Positions 6,681-14,292 of a stretch of DNA of 20,179 nt are shown piece after piece. The position numbers were made by a program, and so were the translations under genes. This DNA comes from an uncultured Eubacteriales bacterium (GTDB lineage: Bacteria > Bacillota > Clostridia > Lachnospirales > Lachnospiraceae): positions 1 to 20,179 of the forward strand of contig URND01000047.1 of the NCBI GenBank assembly GCA_900549105.1. Reading direction: 5' to 3'. The first letter of the stretch is position 1, and every line of letters begins with the position of its first letter. The notes below the pieces were generated by a model. The model saw only the letters and a list, made by a program, of their open reading frames with translations. It searched no databases and was not told where the DNA came from.

Positions 6681-6938
6681 TTGAAAAAGTTGTTCTTCTT
6701 TCATGCCCCTTGGTGTCCGCCATGCCGGTTTTATGATGGGCAATTCATTCAACCCTTGGAAGCATTGATTGGGCGTGAAAGGATATGCCGTGTAAACGTT
6801 CAGGACAAGCCGGTTATGGCCGATAAGTATTTAGTGGATAAATTGCCTGCGGTGATTATATTGGACGATGAAAAGGTCTATATGAGATGTACAGGGGCTA
6901 TTGATGTTAATGAGGTGGCGGAGATTTTAAGAGGGTGA
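6681..6938 (+). CDS. Thioredoxin-like protein (CPPC)
   Basis: An 85-residue minimal thioredoxin fold. The redox motif is WCPPC (W11, C12, C15) after the first strand, and the cis-proline loop is KLPAVIILDD (about P55-57), followed by the final strand and helix. The start is TTG 6681, preceded by GAGGTAAG. Thioredoxins reduce disulfides in the cytoplasm. CPPC, instead of the classical CGPC, usually shifts the redox potential. The gene lies in the late operon, six bases after the metallopeptidase, and precedes the Prp-type cysteine protease by six bases. A link between thiol reduction and a cysteine protease is possible but not shown. Confidence 0.85.
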   Translation: MKKLFFFHAPWCPPCRFYDGQFIQPLEALIGRERICRVNVQDKPVMADKYLVDKLPAVIILDDEKVYMRCTGAIDVNEVAEILRG

Positions 6939-6944
6939 TGGATA

Positions 6945-7232
6945 TTGATTGCGGTAATGGTCAGAGATGACCGCATAGAGGTTTCGGGGCATGCAGGTTA
7001 TGATGAAATTGGGAAAGATATTGTATGCGCCGGCGTAAGTGTGCTGGTACAGACTTTAGTCAAGTCGATTAATCAGTTGACGACCGACAGGCCGGAGTGG
7101 GAGATTGACCGGGGAATATTTTATATGAGTATAAAGAATCTATCAGAGCAGGGGAAGCTTCTGGTTGATTCTTTTTTTATTGGCATTTGTGGTATTGCAG
7201 ATGCCCATCCGGATTATGTTCGGATTATTTGA
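6945..7232 (+). CDS. Prp-family cysteine protease (phage maturation protease candidate)
   Basis: A 95-residue protein close in length to cellular Prp (about 105). It carries the family signature GHAGYDEIGKDIVCAGVSVL with catalytic H16 and C28; the 12-residue spacing is the usual one. Prp removes the N-terminal extension of ribosomal protein L27 after an LQFFA-type motif, and some staphylococcal phages use host Prp on capsid and scaffold. This phage encodes its own copy immediately before scaffold and capsid. Both those proteins and the tail tube protein begin with NLQLFA, which gives a strong case for self-encoded processing. Start TTG 6945 follows GGGTGATGG; ATG 6957 is the alternative but would trim the first strand. 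Confidence 0.9.
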   Translation: MIAVMVRDDRIEVSGHAGYDEIGKDIVCAGVSVLVQTLVKSINQLTTDRPEWEIDRGIFYMSIKNLSEQGKLLVDSFFIGICGIADAHPDYVRII

Positions 7233-7238
7233 CCAGGC

Positions 7239-7320
7239 GTGAAAGTCAGGAAACTTTACGGAGTAAGTCAGGCGTGGCGACTTTAAACTACGGAGAACGA
7301 TGCGATAGTTTTAAAAATCG
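7239..7320 (+). ncRNA. Possible structured RNA leader before the scaffold gene
   Basis: The 100-base gap holds three successive hairpins: GTGAAAGT/ACTTTAC (7239-7246 with 7253-7259, one bulge), AAGTC/GACTT (7265-7269 with 7279-7283) and AAACTA/TAGTTT (7285-7290 with 7306-7311). ACGGAG recurs in or after two of them (7259-7264 and 7290-7295), and CGGAGG is the ribosome site. Such gaps are rare in this compact operon. A role in translation control or RNA processing of the abundant capsid genes is inference. Confidence 0.35.
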
Positions 7321-7332
7321 GAGGTATGAAAA

Positions 7333-7992
7333 ATGAAGTATATGAACAATTATTATGGACAGTCAAAAATCTTTGGAAAAAACAGGATGAATCTGCAGCT
7401 CTTTGCCGAAGAAACAGGAACGGATTCCGAAGAGGGTGGTGCAGATGCTCCTCCATTGGGAGAATCTAAACCGCCGGAAAAATCAACAGAATCGGATAAC
7501 AACTCAAAGCCCTCAGCGAAATATACGGATGAAGATGTCGATAAGATGTTTGACCGGAAGTTTGCTGAATTGATGAAGAAGCATCAGAAGGAGATGGACG
7601 AGGCAAGACGTCTGGCTGAGATGAATGCTCAGGAAAAGGCTGAGTATGAAAATAATAAACTCAAAGAGCAGGTTCAGGAGCTGATGAAAAAGGAAGCTCG
7701 TTCTGAGATGTCCAAGGTGGCCAGAGCGATGCTCGGTGAAAAAGGAATCAATGTCAATGACAATCTGCTCGGTGCATTGATTTCCGATGATGCTGATAAG
7801 ACTAAAAAGTCTGTGGAAAACTTTATTACTCTCTTCCAGGATGCGGTGAATAAGGCGGTTAAGGATGCCCTTAAAGGTGAGCCGCCAAAGACCGGAACAA
7901 CGTCCGGGCTTACAAGAGAGCAGATCATGAATGTAACCAACCGGGCTGAAAGACAGCGTCTTATTAAAGAGAATATGAATTTATTTCAGTAG
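7333..7992 (+). CDS. Phage scaffold protein (DUF4355-like)
   Basis: A 219-residue protein just upstream of the capsid gene, with classical scaffold composition: an acidic, Gly/Ser-rich N-terminal region and a long charged coiled-coil (about residues 62-120: YTDEDVDKMFDRKFAELMKK... onward). The C-terminus carries GLTREQIMN and ENMNLFQ. Scaffold proteins guide prohead assembly and leave before packaging. The N-terminus holds MNLQLFA|EET (cut expected after A25), matching the Prp motif. ATG 7333 follows CGGAGG. The start could be later (M19 begins the conserved motif), but the ribosome site favours 7333. Confidence 0.88.
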   Translation: MKYMNNYYGQSKIFGKNRMNLQLFAEETGTDSEEGGADAPPLGESKPPEKSTESDNNSKPSAKYTDEDVDKMFDRKFAELMKKHQKEMDEARRLAEMNAQEKAEYENNKLKEQVQELMKKEARSEMSKVARAMLGEKGINVNDNLLGALISDDADKTKKSVENFITLFQDAVNKAVKDALKGEPPKTGTTSGLTREQIMNVTNRAERQRLIKENMNLFQ

Positions 7993-8007
7993 GAAAGGAT
8001 GAAAAGG

Positions 8008-9060
8008 ATGAATAAAATGAAGAAAAAAATGAATTTGCAGTTATTCGCGGAGTCGGAGAATATTGTCAAGGCAGCTGATCTGGAGCCGGCCATTTCCGTG
8101 GATTTTACTTCCAGGCTGAGTGCCAATATCTCGGAACTTCAGAACCTTCTGGGAATTACGGATTTGGATTCCATGTCATCGGGAACTGTGATTAAAATTT
8201 ACAAAATGGAACAGGTCAATACTCCGGAGCAGGTGGGTGAAGGAGAACAAGTCGGTCTCACCAAATTTGAGCAGAAATTAGACCGAACAGTGGAACTTAA
8301 ATTGAATAAGTATCGAAAACAGACAACCGCAGAGGCAATCCAGCGAAGCGGACGGAATTTGGCAATTAATAAGACCGATGAAAAACTTGTCTCTGGTATT
8401 CAGAAGGATATCAAGAAAAGTTTCTATGCCCTGCTCGAAACGGGAACCGGTAAGGCTGCAGGTAATGGATTACAGGCCGCTTTGTCCGCAGGATGGGGCG
8501 CTGTGAAAAAATTCTATGAGGATGAGGATGCAACGCCAATTTTCTTTGTGCCTTCGGATGACGTAGCGGATTACTTAGGCAAAGCACAGGTTACTATGCA
8601 GACAGCTTTTGGGATGTCCTATATTCAGGACTTTTTAGGATTAGGGACGACAGTCATTTCCCCGACACTGAAAAAAGGAAAGCTGATTGCTACTGCAAAA
8701 GAAAATTTGAGGGGTGCTTATGTTCCGGCAAACTCCGGTGACTTAGCGGAATCTTTTGGATTGACAGCTGATGCTACCGGTTTGATTGGAATGACTCATG
8801 CGACAGTAACCAATACCGCATCTATCGAAACCCTGATGTTCAGTGGTGTTGTTTTCTATCCGGAATTTTTGGATGGAGTTGTAGTTTCTGAGATTGCATC
8901 GGGTGAAAATTCCACCGAAAAGGTATATACCCAGGGTGAGTTGGATGCTTTGACGGTTGATAAGATTAAGGGATTGGCTGCCTTCCGGGGATATACGATT
9001 ACAGCGACAGCAAAAGCAGATATCATTCAGGAATTTCTGACGCAGCAGGCGAGTGCGTAA
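8008..9060 (+). CDS. Major capsid protein (HK97-fold) with C-terminal HeH/LEM-like domain
   Basis: Start chosen at ATG 8008 (AGGAAAGG nine bases upstream); ATG 7999 overlaps that site and ATG 8017 is possible. The 350-residue protein opens with MNLQLFA|ESE, the expected Prp cut. The remainder looks like the SPP1/phi-type coat family: a helical N-arm (ELQNLLGITDLD), a basic RKQTTAEAIQRSG region and a P-domain segment VFYPEFLDGVVVSEIASG. The last ~45 residues (LTVDKIKGLAAFRGYTITAT) form a HeH/LEM-like helix-loop-helix, sometimes appended to Firmicutes capsid proteins. Copies assemble into the icosahedral shell. Two bases after the stop the connector gene begins. Confidence 0.9.
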   Translation: MNKMKKKMNLQLFAESENIVKAADLEPAISVDFTSRLSANISELQNLLGITDLDSMSSGTVIKIYKMEQVNTPEQVGEGEQVGLTKFEQKLDRTVELKLNKYRKQTTAEAIQRSGRNLAINKTDEKLVSGIQKDIKKSFYALLETGTGKAAGNGLQAALSAGWGAVKKFYEDEDATPIFFVPSDDVADYLGKAQVTMQTAFGMSYIQDFLGLGTTVISPTLKKGKLIATAKENLRGAYVPANSGDLAESFGLTADATGLIGMTHATVTNTASIETLMFSGVVFYPEFLDGVVVSEIASGENSTEKVYTQGELDALTVDKIKGLAAFRGYTITATAKADIIQEFLTQQASA

Positions 9061-9063
9061 GCT

Positions 9064-9387
9064 ATGGTTTTATTAGACAGAGTTTTTAACAGGCTGCCGG
9101 ATGCGGACGATGATGTTGTTCAGGAGTATGTCATTACCATAAAGGACAGGCTTTGTTTAAGATTGGGCGAAGAGGAACTTCCGGAGCAATTTGAATCTAT
9201 TTGCGTTGATGCAGTAGTCAAAATGTACCGCCGGATGTATTACGAAGGTATTGCCAGCGAAGGAACATCCAATCTTACAACATCCTTTGTTAATGATATA
9301 CTGGCGGAATATTCTCAGGAAATTTCGGACTGGAAAGCACGTAAGGCAAATAATGCCGGTTCTGGCAGGGTGGTGAGGTTCCTGTGA
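9064..9387 (+). CDS. Head-tail connector protein (gp15-like)
   Basis: A 107-residue, mostly helical protein at the position of the head completion protein SPP1 gp15/HK97 gp6. Its family opening is recognisable: LLDRVFNRLPDADDDVVQEYV, then a helix KDRLCLRLGEEELPEQFESICVDAVVKMYRRMY. These proteins form a ring under the portal. ATG 9064 has only a weak ribosome site (AGTGCGTAAG), implying coupling to the capsid gene that ends four bases earlier. It overlaps the next gene by four bases. Confidence 0.75.
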   Translation: MVLLDRVFNRLPDADDDVVQEYVITIKDRLCLRLGEEELPEQFESICVDAVVKMYRRMYYEGIASEGTSNLTTSFVNDILAEYSQEISDWKARKANNAGSGRVVRFL

Positions 9388-9719
9388 TTTGGAAAAAGTG
9401 CAAGTTGCTGGCCCGGAGAAAGGTTGGCGAAGATGAGCTTCAGAATCCAGTGTATGAATGGGTTGAGGTTAAAAGAACCTCGGCCCGTTTTACGCCCTGG
9501 ACGGATGAGCAAATCGCCTTGGAAGGAAGAGAAGTGGCAAAAAACGAACAGAGATACATTATCCCGATTCCTTTCAAAGATTTTCCGGATTGCCAGATGG
9601 CGGAAATGGATGGACAGAGACTGGATATCACTGAAAAAGCAGATTTATCACCGAGATGGACGCTTATTCAGGTAAAGGCATATAAGGGAGTGATACTGCA
9701 TGGGGATTGTCAATATTGA
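9384..9719 (+). CDS. Head-tail joining/stopper protein (gp16-like)
   Basis: A 111-residue beta-rich protein. The GTG start at 9384 overlaps the connector stop (GTGA), with GGTGAGG upstream. Order (second after capsid), length and strands with KRTSARFTPWTDEQ and GREVAKNEQRYIIP match the SPP1 gp16/phage head-tail joining family, which plugs the portal and docks the tail. The family assignment is by position and composition, not strong motifs. It overlaps the next gene by 20 bases, so the genes are translationally coupled. Confidence 0.7.
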   Translation: MIWKKCKLLARRKVGEDELQNPVYEWVEVKRTSARFTPWTDEQIALEGREVAKNEQRYIIPIPFKDFPDCQMAEMDGQRLDITEKADLSPRWTLIQVKAYKGVILHGDCQY

Positions 9720-10050
9720 GTTAAATAAAGCGGATATCGATAATCTATCTGCCGCATTAAAAGCCATGAATGAGATTCGCTTTAATGCTGTTGTCAAGAA
9801 GAATGTCACTGAAATGCTTAATGCAGCAAGACATGGTGGGACTCCGGTAGATACGGGAGAACTTAGATTGTCATCCAGTGTCTACGGCGATGAGATGGGA
9901 TATACAAAGGATTATGCGCCGCACGTGGAATATGGACATCGAACAGTCAATGGCAAGTGGATTCCGGGACAAAGATTTTTAAAAGCGAATGCTGAGACCC
10001 AGGCATTTATTTATTATCAAGATTTATTGAAGGCTATAAAGAAGGAGTAA
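9700..10050 (+). CDS. HK97 gp10-like tail-head joining protein
   Basis: A 116-residue protein with the well-known HK97-gp10 family signature: a helix of NAARHGGTPVDTGELRLSSS (about residues 44-63), where the PVDTG(E/R)L motif precedes a small beta-sheet, and the conserved APHVEYGHRTVNGKWIPGQRFL (about 73-94). Members sit at the connector/tail interface in siphoviruses. The start is ATG 9700, after AAGGGAG. Gene order next to the DUF3168-like tail terminator is canonical. Confidence 0.85.
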   Translation: MGIVNIELNKADIDNLSAALKAMNEIRFNAVVKKNVTEMLNAARHGGTPVDTGELRLSSSVYGDEMGYTKDYAPHVEYGHRTVNGKWIPGQRFLKANAETQAFIYYQDLLKAIKKE

Positions 10051-10056
10051 AATGAT

Positions 10057-10467
10057 ATGTACACTCAACTTGGTTTGTTGGACTTAATCGCAGCTGTTCA
10101 GGAGAAGGTCGAAGATAAGACCGGATTAAAGTGTTATGACGCCGTACCGGATAACGCATCAAGTCCATTTTATTTTGCTGAAGTTGTGGGAAAAAGGCCA
10201 GCCCACACAAAAACAATGTGGCGGGATATATTTACAGTTTGGATTCATGCGATTGCGGAACCAACAGATTCTTCTGTACCTGTATATAGGTACATTCAAA
10301 TGCTTGAAGAAGCTTTGACTGAGGATATCCAACTTCCTGAGGAATTTGAACTGGTGAGGCAGACGAATAATGGCGTGCAGGCGATTAAAACAGATGAAAC
10401 AAATGAAAAGCATGCTGTATTGGCCTATGAGTTTATGGTGTGCTATGGATTCAAATGGAAAATTTAA
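10057..10467 (+). CDS. Tail completion/terminator protein (gp17-like)
   Basis: A 136-residue protein in the place of SPP1 gp17 or the lambda gpU-type tail terminator (DUF3168 and DUF5072-like). The protein has LLDLIAAVQEKVEDKTGLKCYDAVPDNA, then strands containing FYFAEVVGKRPAHTKTMWRDIFTVWIHA and a C-terminal YEFMVCYGFKWKI. Tail terminators form a hexamer that caps the tail tube and joins it to the head. ATG 10057 follows AAGGAG. The family is assigned from position and overall pattern. Confidence 0.75.
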   Translation: MYTQLGLLDLIAAVQEKVEDKTGLKCYDAVPDNASSPFYFAEVVGKRPAHTKTMWRDIFTVWIHAIAEPTDSSVPVYRYIQMLEEALTEDIQLPEEFELVRQTNNGVQAIKTDETNEKHAVLAYEFMVCYGFKWKI

Positions 10468-10480
10468 AGAGAGGAAGAGA

Positions 10481-11020
10481 ATGGTGAATAGATTTAATTT
10501 ACAGCTTTTTGCGGGTGAATATGATTCAAACGCTTACTGTGACTTTTCAAGTACCGCGGCAAAGGCTATGGCTGGAAAGGATATCCTTCTCGCGGTATGG
10601 AGTCTGGACGGTTCGAAGCTGCTTGCGGTATCCGGGCAGCAGGGTCTGACAATTAATCGGACGGCAGATTCTTTTGAAGTTACTGCTAAAGATACCGAGG
10701 GAGGATGGAAATCAAAACTGGCAGGAATGAAAGAATGGTCTATTGACAATGATGGTATTTATGTCGTGGAAAGTGAATCCCATAAGGCCTTGACAGCGGC
10801 TTTTAATGACAGTGAGCCTGTATGTATTAAAGTTTATAATAACAAGACAAAAAGGGGGATGTTTGGAGGACTGGCAATCATCACAGATTATCCAATTGAG
10901 GCCCCTTATGATGATGCTGTGACATACAGTTTGACGCTTGAAGGGATGGGGGCTTTAGTTGATTTGACACAGACTCCGCCGGAAACAGACACAGCGCCGG
11001 GCACAAGTGTTACTGCATAA
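10481..11020 (+). CDS. Major tail tube protein
   Basis: A 179-residue protein. The start is ATG 10481, preceded by GAGAGGAAGAG; the longer frame upstream runs antisense-like through the previous gene and lacks a ribosome site. The N-terminus NLQLFA|GEYD again carries the Prp motif (cut after A11), unusual for a tail protein. The body is beta-rich, with GQQGLTINRTADSFEVTAKDTEGGWKS (about 52-78), the signature of the phage tail tube family, and a C-terminal AVTYSLTLEGMGALV strand. Subunits stack as hexamers around the tape measure. The gene precedes the chaperone pair, as is usual. Confidence 0.9.
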   Translation: MVNRFNLQLFAGEYDSNAYCDFSSTAAKAMAGKDILLAVWSLDGSKLLAVSGQQGLTINRTADSFEVTAKDTEGGWKSKLAGMKEWSIDNDGIYVVESESHKALTAAFNDSEPVCIKVYNNKTKRGMFGGLAIITDYPIEAPYDDAVTYSLTLEGMGALVDLTQTPPETDTAPGTSVTA

Positions 11021-11038
11021 CGGGGAAGGAGCTTTTGA

Positions 11039-11347
11039 ATGATTGAATATGATGGTAAAAATTATGTGTTGAAATATAACATGAAACGTATTGAAATGAT
11101 CGAATCCGTGACAAATATGCCAACAATGGCAGAGCTTAAGCGCACTGACGGAATGCTTAGTTTAATTTGTTTAAAGGCGTATATTGCATATGCAATTAAG
11201 GAAGAGGGGGACGAAAAATTCTTGCCTCCTAAGAAAGGAATGGAGATTGCAGAAAGCTTGATTGAATCCAATGGATATTTCGATATATGTGGATTAGTGC
11301 TTGAATGCCTTGAAAGAGATTGCCCTTTTTTCTTCCAAGCCGGTTAA
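11039..11347 (+). CDS. Tail assembly chaperone (gpG-like)
   Basis: A 102-residue protein (ATG 11039, eight bases after AAGGAG) in the place of lambda gpG between tube and tape measure. Chaperones of this type hold the tape measure soluble while the tube assembles. It is mixed alpha/beta, starting MIEYDGKNYVLKYNMKRIEMIE. Near its end the frame passes a -1 slippery run (CCCTTTTTTC, 11323-11332), and the stop TAA is at 11345, only 13 bases later. Most ribosomes make this short form; a fraction shifts to the next frame to make the G-T fusion. Confidence 0.85.
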   Translation: MIEYDGKNYVLKYNMKRIEMIESVTNMPTMAELKRTDGMLSLICLKAYIAYAIKEEGDEKFLPPKKGMEIAESLIESNGYFDICGLVLECLERDCPFFFQAG

Positions 11348-11775
11348 TCGAATTGGAGCATTTCGGTGGAGAAGAACCGGATGAAGATTATCAAAAAATA
11401 GCAGAGCCGTATCGAAGAGATATCGACTTTGCTTTTTTTGCGGCCAATTTTGGATATTCAAAAAGGGATTATGAAGCGTTGACTCCGAGGGAACTTTATT
11501 TTCTTAGGAAAGCCTGGGAAAATAAGATAGTTTTGGAATCCCAGTTGACATATAATGCGGTATTTACAGCTTTTTATAATGTCAATAGACCAAAGCGGAA
11601 AAGGGTGCTGAAACTTTGGATAAAAAAGCAGGTCCATAAGGGCGATATGGAAGTTATCATGGGTAATCTTGATACAGTTCAGGAAATTGAAAAAGAAGAG
11701 GGTAAAGGATGGATTAAACTCATCTATGCAGCAAATGGAGTAAAGGCCCCAGAAAGGACGGTGCAGAATGGCTGA
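11320..11775 (+). CDS. gpT extension of the tail chaperone (reached by -1 frameshift)
   Basis: This frame has no ribosome site or good start at its 5' end, so it is read as the T part of a G-T fusion (11039 to 11775, about 245 residues). The shared region is crossed by two overlapping canonical heptamers in the G frame, C CCT TTT (11323-11329) and T TTT TTC (11326-11332); after a -1 shift reading continues as LPSRLIELEHFGGEEPDEDY. The T part is rich in acidic residues first, then basic helices (NVNRPKRKRVLKLWIKKQ). In lambda the G-T fusion binds the tape measure. It ends after overlapping the tape-measure start by eight bases. Confidence 0.85.
   Translation: MPFFLPSRLIELEHFGGEEPDEDYQKIAEPYRRDIDFAFFAANFGYSKRDYEALTPRELYFLRKAWENKIVLESQLTYNAVFTAFYNVNRPKRKRVLKLWIKKQVHKGDMEVIMGNLDTVQEIEKEEGKGWIKLIYAANGVKAPERTVQNG
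11323..11332 (+). promoter_or_regulatory. -1 programmed frameshift slippery site (G/GT)
   Basis: CCCTTTTTTC contains the -1 heptamers C CCT TTT and T TTT TTC in the zero frame of the G gene. The G stop follows 13 bases later and the -1 frame stays open to 11775. Confidence 0.85.
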
Positions 11776-13597
11776 TTATACTTTAAGTGCAAAAATAACC
11801 GGCGACAGCACCGGATTTGAAAAAGCATTTTCTACAGCCCAGAAAACAGTTGATAGCTTCGAGGCTAAAATGGCTGCAACATCAAGTAAATTGCAGTCTC
11901 TTGGTAGTAACTTAATGAGCGCTGGCACTAAGGCATCTTTAGCAATTACTACTCCGGTTGTTCTTGCAGGAAAAAAGATGGTGAATGCGGCTTCGGACTA
12001 TAAAGAGAACCTTAATAAGATTGATGTGGCTTTTGAGAATAGTGCAGACACTGTAAAAGAATGGTCGAACAATGCTACAAAGCAGTTTGGTTTATCTAAG
12101 AATCAAGCGCTTGAGGCAACGTCTTTGTATGGCGATATGGCGACATCAATGGGCTTGACTCGTGCAGAAGCAGCAGAAATGTCCATGTCTTTAGCTGGCC
12201 TTGGTGGTGATTTGGCATCTTTTAAGAATATTGGTGTTGACCGGGCTATGACAGCGTTAAACGGCGTGTTTACCGGTGAGACAGAATCTCTGAAAACACT
12301 TGGTATTGTTATGACAGATACGAACTTGAATGCTTATGCTTTGGAAAAAGGGATAGGCAAAACGACAGACCAAATGTCGCAAGCTGAAAAGGTCCAGCTT
12401 AGATATGCGTATGTGATGGATATGACAGCAAACGCTCAGGGAGATTATGCAAGAACATCAGATGGCACGGCAAACAGTTTAAGGACATTCCAGGGAGCAG
12501 TCGATAATCTTAATATTGCTCTGGGACAGTATCTTTTGCCTATACTGACACCTCTGGTGCAGAAAGCAACAGAACTTATTGATAAGTTTGCTGAGGCAGA
12601 TCCGAAAACGCAACAGCTTGTTTTGAAGATTGCCGCATTGGCGGCGGTTATCGGCCCAGTTTTGATTGTCAGCGGTACATTAATTAACTCAGTTGGAAGT
12701 ATTATTGGTGCATTCGGGAAGGCATCAGGGGTTATATCGGGAGCCGGGAAGGTTATTGGATGGCTTACGAGCCCTATAGGACTTACAATGATTGCAATAT
12801 TGGCGTTGCTTGCTATCGGATATTTGCTAATAAGTAACTGGGAGACAATAAAGGCTGTTGGTACGGATGTTTGGAATGATATACAAGGGTTATTCCAAAT
12901 GTTTGATGACTATCTTACCGGAATATTTACGACAGATTGGACGGAAAGTTTCGGGATTTATGGTAATATCCTGAATGCTTTTTTTGCGACTGTTTCCGAC
13001 ATATGGGATTCAGTCAAGCGGATTTTCTCAGGAATCATTAGTTTTGTGACCGGAATTTTTACCGGGAACTGGTCACAGGCCTGGCAGGGCGTTGTGGATA
13101 TTTTCGGTGGCATTTGGGACGGACTTGAAGCTGTTGCAAAAGCCCCGCTGAATGGTCTGATAGGACTTGTTAATGCAGCCATTGGAGGTTTGAATAGTAT
13201 CAGTGTTACTATTCCGAAATGGGTGCCTAAATATGGAGGGCGTTCCTTCGGGATAGATATTCCAACGGTGCCGTATTTATATCATGGTACGGATAATTGG
13301 CAGGGTGGTTTTGCCTATATAAATGAAGGCGGCCGCGGTGAACTTACCCATTTGCCGGATGGCACTCAGGTGATTCCGCATGATATATCTGAAAAGTATG
13401 CTAAAGAGTCAGCAAGGATGAATCGTAGTGTTGAACCGGTAGACTTTTCGAGAATTTTGGAAGGGGTGACCATTTTGGTGGATGCGTCGACATCAGTTGA
13501 TGGAACACCGCTGAAGGAACTGGCAGCAGAATATACAATTCGGAAAATCGGCATCCAGCAGAGAGCAATTTTAAGAGCGAAGGGGGCATATGCTTGA
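11768..13597 (+). CDS. Tail tape measure protein
   Basis: A 609-residue protein; tape length roughly sets tail length, so this predicts a rather short siphoviral tail (about 90 nm by the usual 1.5 Angstrom per residue rule). The N-terminal third is coiled-coil (FEKAFSTAQKTVDSFEAKMAATSSKLQ), followed by the TP901-type core with KENLNKIDVAFENSA and GDMATSMGL (about residues 75-130). Two hydrophobic segments (about 283-312 and 331-352) could insert in the host membrane during DNA entry. Later Trp-rich repeats such as TGIFTTDW / TGIFTGNWSQAW follow. The C-terminus holds GGRGELTHLPDGTQVIPHD, typical of this family. ATG 11768 overlaps the T frame. Confidence 0.93.
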   Translation: MADYTLSAKITGDSTGFEKAFSTAQKTVDSFEAKMAATSSKLQSLGSNLMSAGTKASLAITTPVVLAGKKMVNAASDYKENLNKIDVAFENSADTVKEWSNNATKQFGLSKNQALEATSLYGDMATSMGLTRAEAAEMSMSLAGLGGDLASFKNIGVDRAMTALNGVFTGETESLKTLGIVMTDTNLNAYALEKGIGKTTDQMSQAEKVQLRYAYVMDMTANAQGDYARTSDGTANSLRTFQGAVDNLNIALGQYLLPILTPLVQKATELIDKFAEADPKTQQLVLKIAALAAVIGPVLIVSGTLINSVGSIIGAFGKASGVISGAGKVIGWLTSPIGLTMIAILALLAIGYLLISNWETIKAVGTDVWNDIQGLFQMFDDYLTGIFTTDWTESFGIYGNILNAFFATVSDIWDSVKRIFSGIISFVTGIFTGNWSQAWQGVVDIFGGIWDGLEAVAKAPLNGLIGLVNAAIGGLNSISVTIPKWVPKYGGRSFGIDIPTVPYLYHGTDNWQGGFAYINEGGRGELTHLPDGTQVIPHDISEKYAKESARMNRSVEPVDFSRILEGVTILVDASTSVDGTPLKELAAEYTIRKIGIQQRAILRAKGAYA

Positions 13598-14292
13598 TAG
13601 GAAAATATGACCTTCAATTTAATCAGAATACCGGCCGGGATTTTGGCATCATTATGTATGATTACCCAGAAATTGAACAGGCAAAGCATAATTACACGAC
13701 ATACTCCATTCCTGGCCGTGATGGTGAACTGATATCCTCCGAGGACTACCGAAGCAATATTACCGTAAAATGTACGTTTTCTGTTTTATCTAAGAGATTG
13801 ATACCTAAAATAAGGGAAATAAAACGGTGGCTTTCCGGAACAGGAAGGCTCAAGTTTACGGATACCGCCGATGCCTTTTATGAGGTGGTAAAAGTTGAGC
13901 ATGATTCTATCGAAAGAGAACTTCGTAATTACGGGAAGTTCTCAACAATATTTACATGTTATCCTTATGAATTTACAATTGAGGGGCAATATCCAAGAAA
14001 GTCGGAGGAACTTTGGCATAACGGATATGACGAGTGCATGCCCTTATATGAGATTCGGGGAAATGGTGAATGTGTATTAACGGTAAATGAAAAAAATGTC
14101 AGTGCTACAGTGCATGGTAATTTGACAATCGATTCCCGGCTTATGTTGTCATATATGGCCGGAAATGTATTGATGAATACCTCAGTAACCGGAAAATATG
14201 AGGATTTGTGGCTGCCGCATGGTGATTGCAGCATATCTATTACAAAAGGTTTTGATTTAAAGATTACGCCGAGATGGGGGTGGAAAGCATGA
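13594..14292 (+). CDS. Distal tail protein (Dit-like)
   Basis: A 232-residue protein starting at TTG 13594 after AAGGGGG, overlapping the tape-measure stop by four bases. The N-terminal domain (about 1-140) has SIPGRDGELI and a conserved KCTF...YPYEF pattern, which matches the Dit/TP901-ORF46 family; the rest is a galectin-like C-terminal domain ending in ISITKGFDLKITPRWGWKA. Dit hexamers form the hub between tail tube and baseplate. Order (tape, Dit, Tal-like, lysin, BppU) is the standard baseplate order of Gram-positive siphophages. Confidence 0.88.
   Translation: MIGKYDLQFNQNTGRDFGIIMYDYPEIEQAKHNYTTYSIPGRDGELISSEDYRSNITVKCTFSVLSKRLIPKIREIKRWLSGTGRLKFTDTADAFYEVVKVEHDSIERELRNYGKFSTIFTCYPYEFTIEGQYPRKSEELWHNGYDECMPLYEIRGNGECVLTVNEKNVSATVHGNLTIDSRLMLSYMAGNVLMNTSVTGKYEDLWLPHGDCSISITKGFDLKITPRWGWKA

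Noticed and set aside
9424..9675. Alternative frame inside the head-tail joining gene
   Set aside because: Arg/Trp-rich shadow frame; the family order and overlaps support the other frame.
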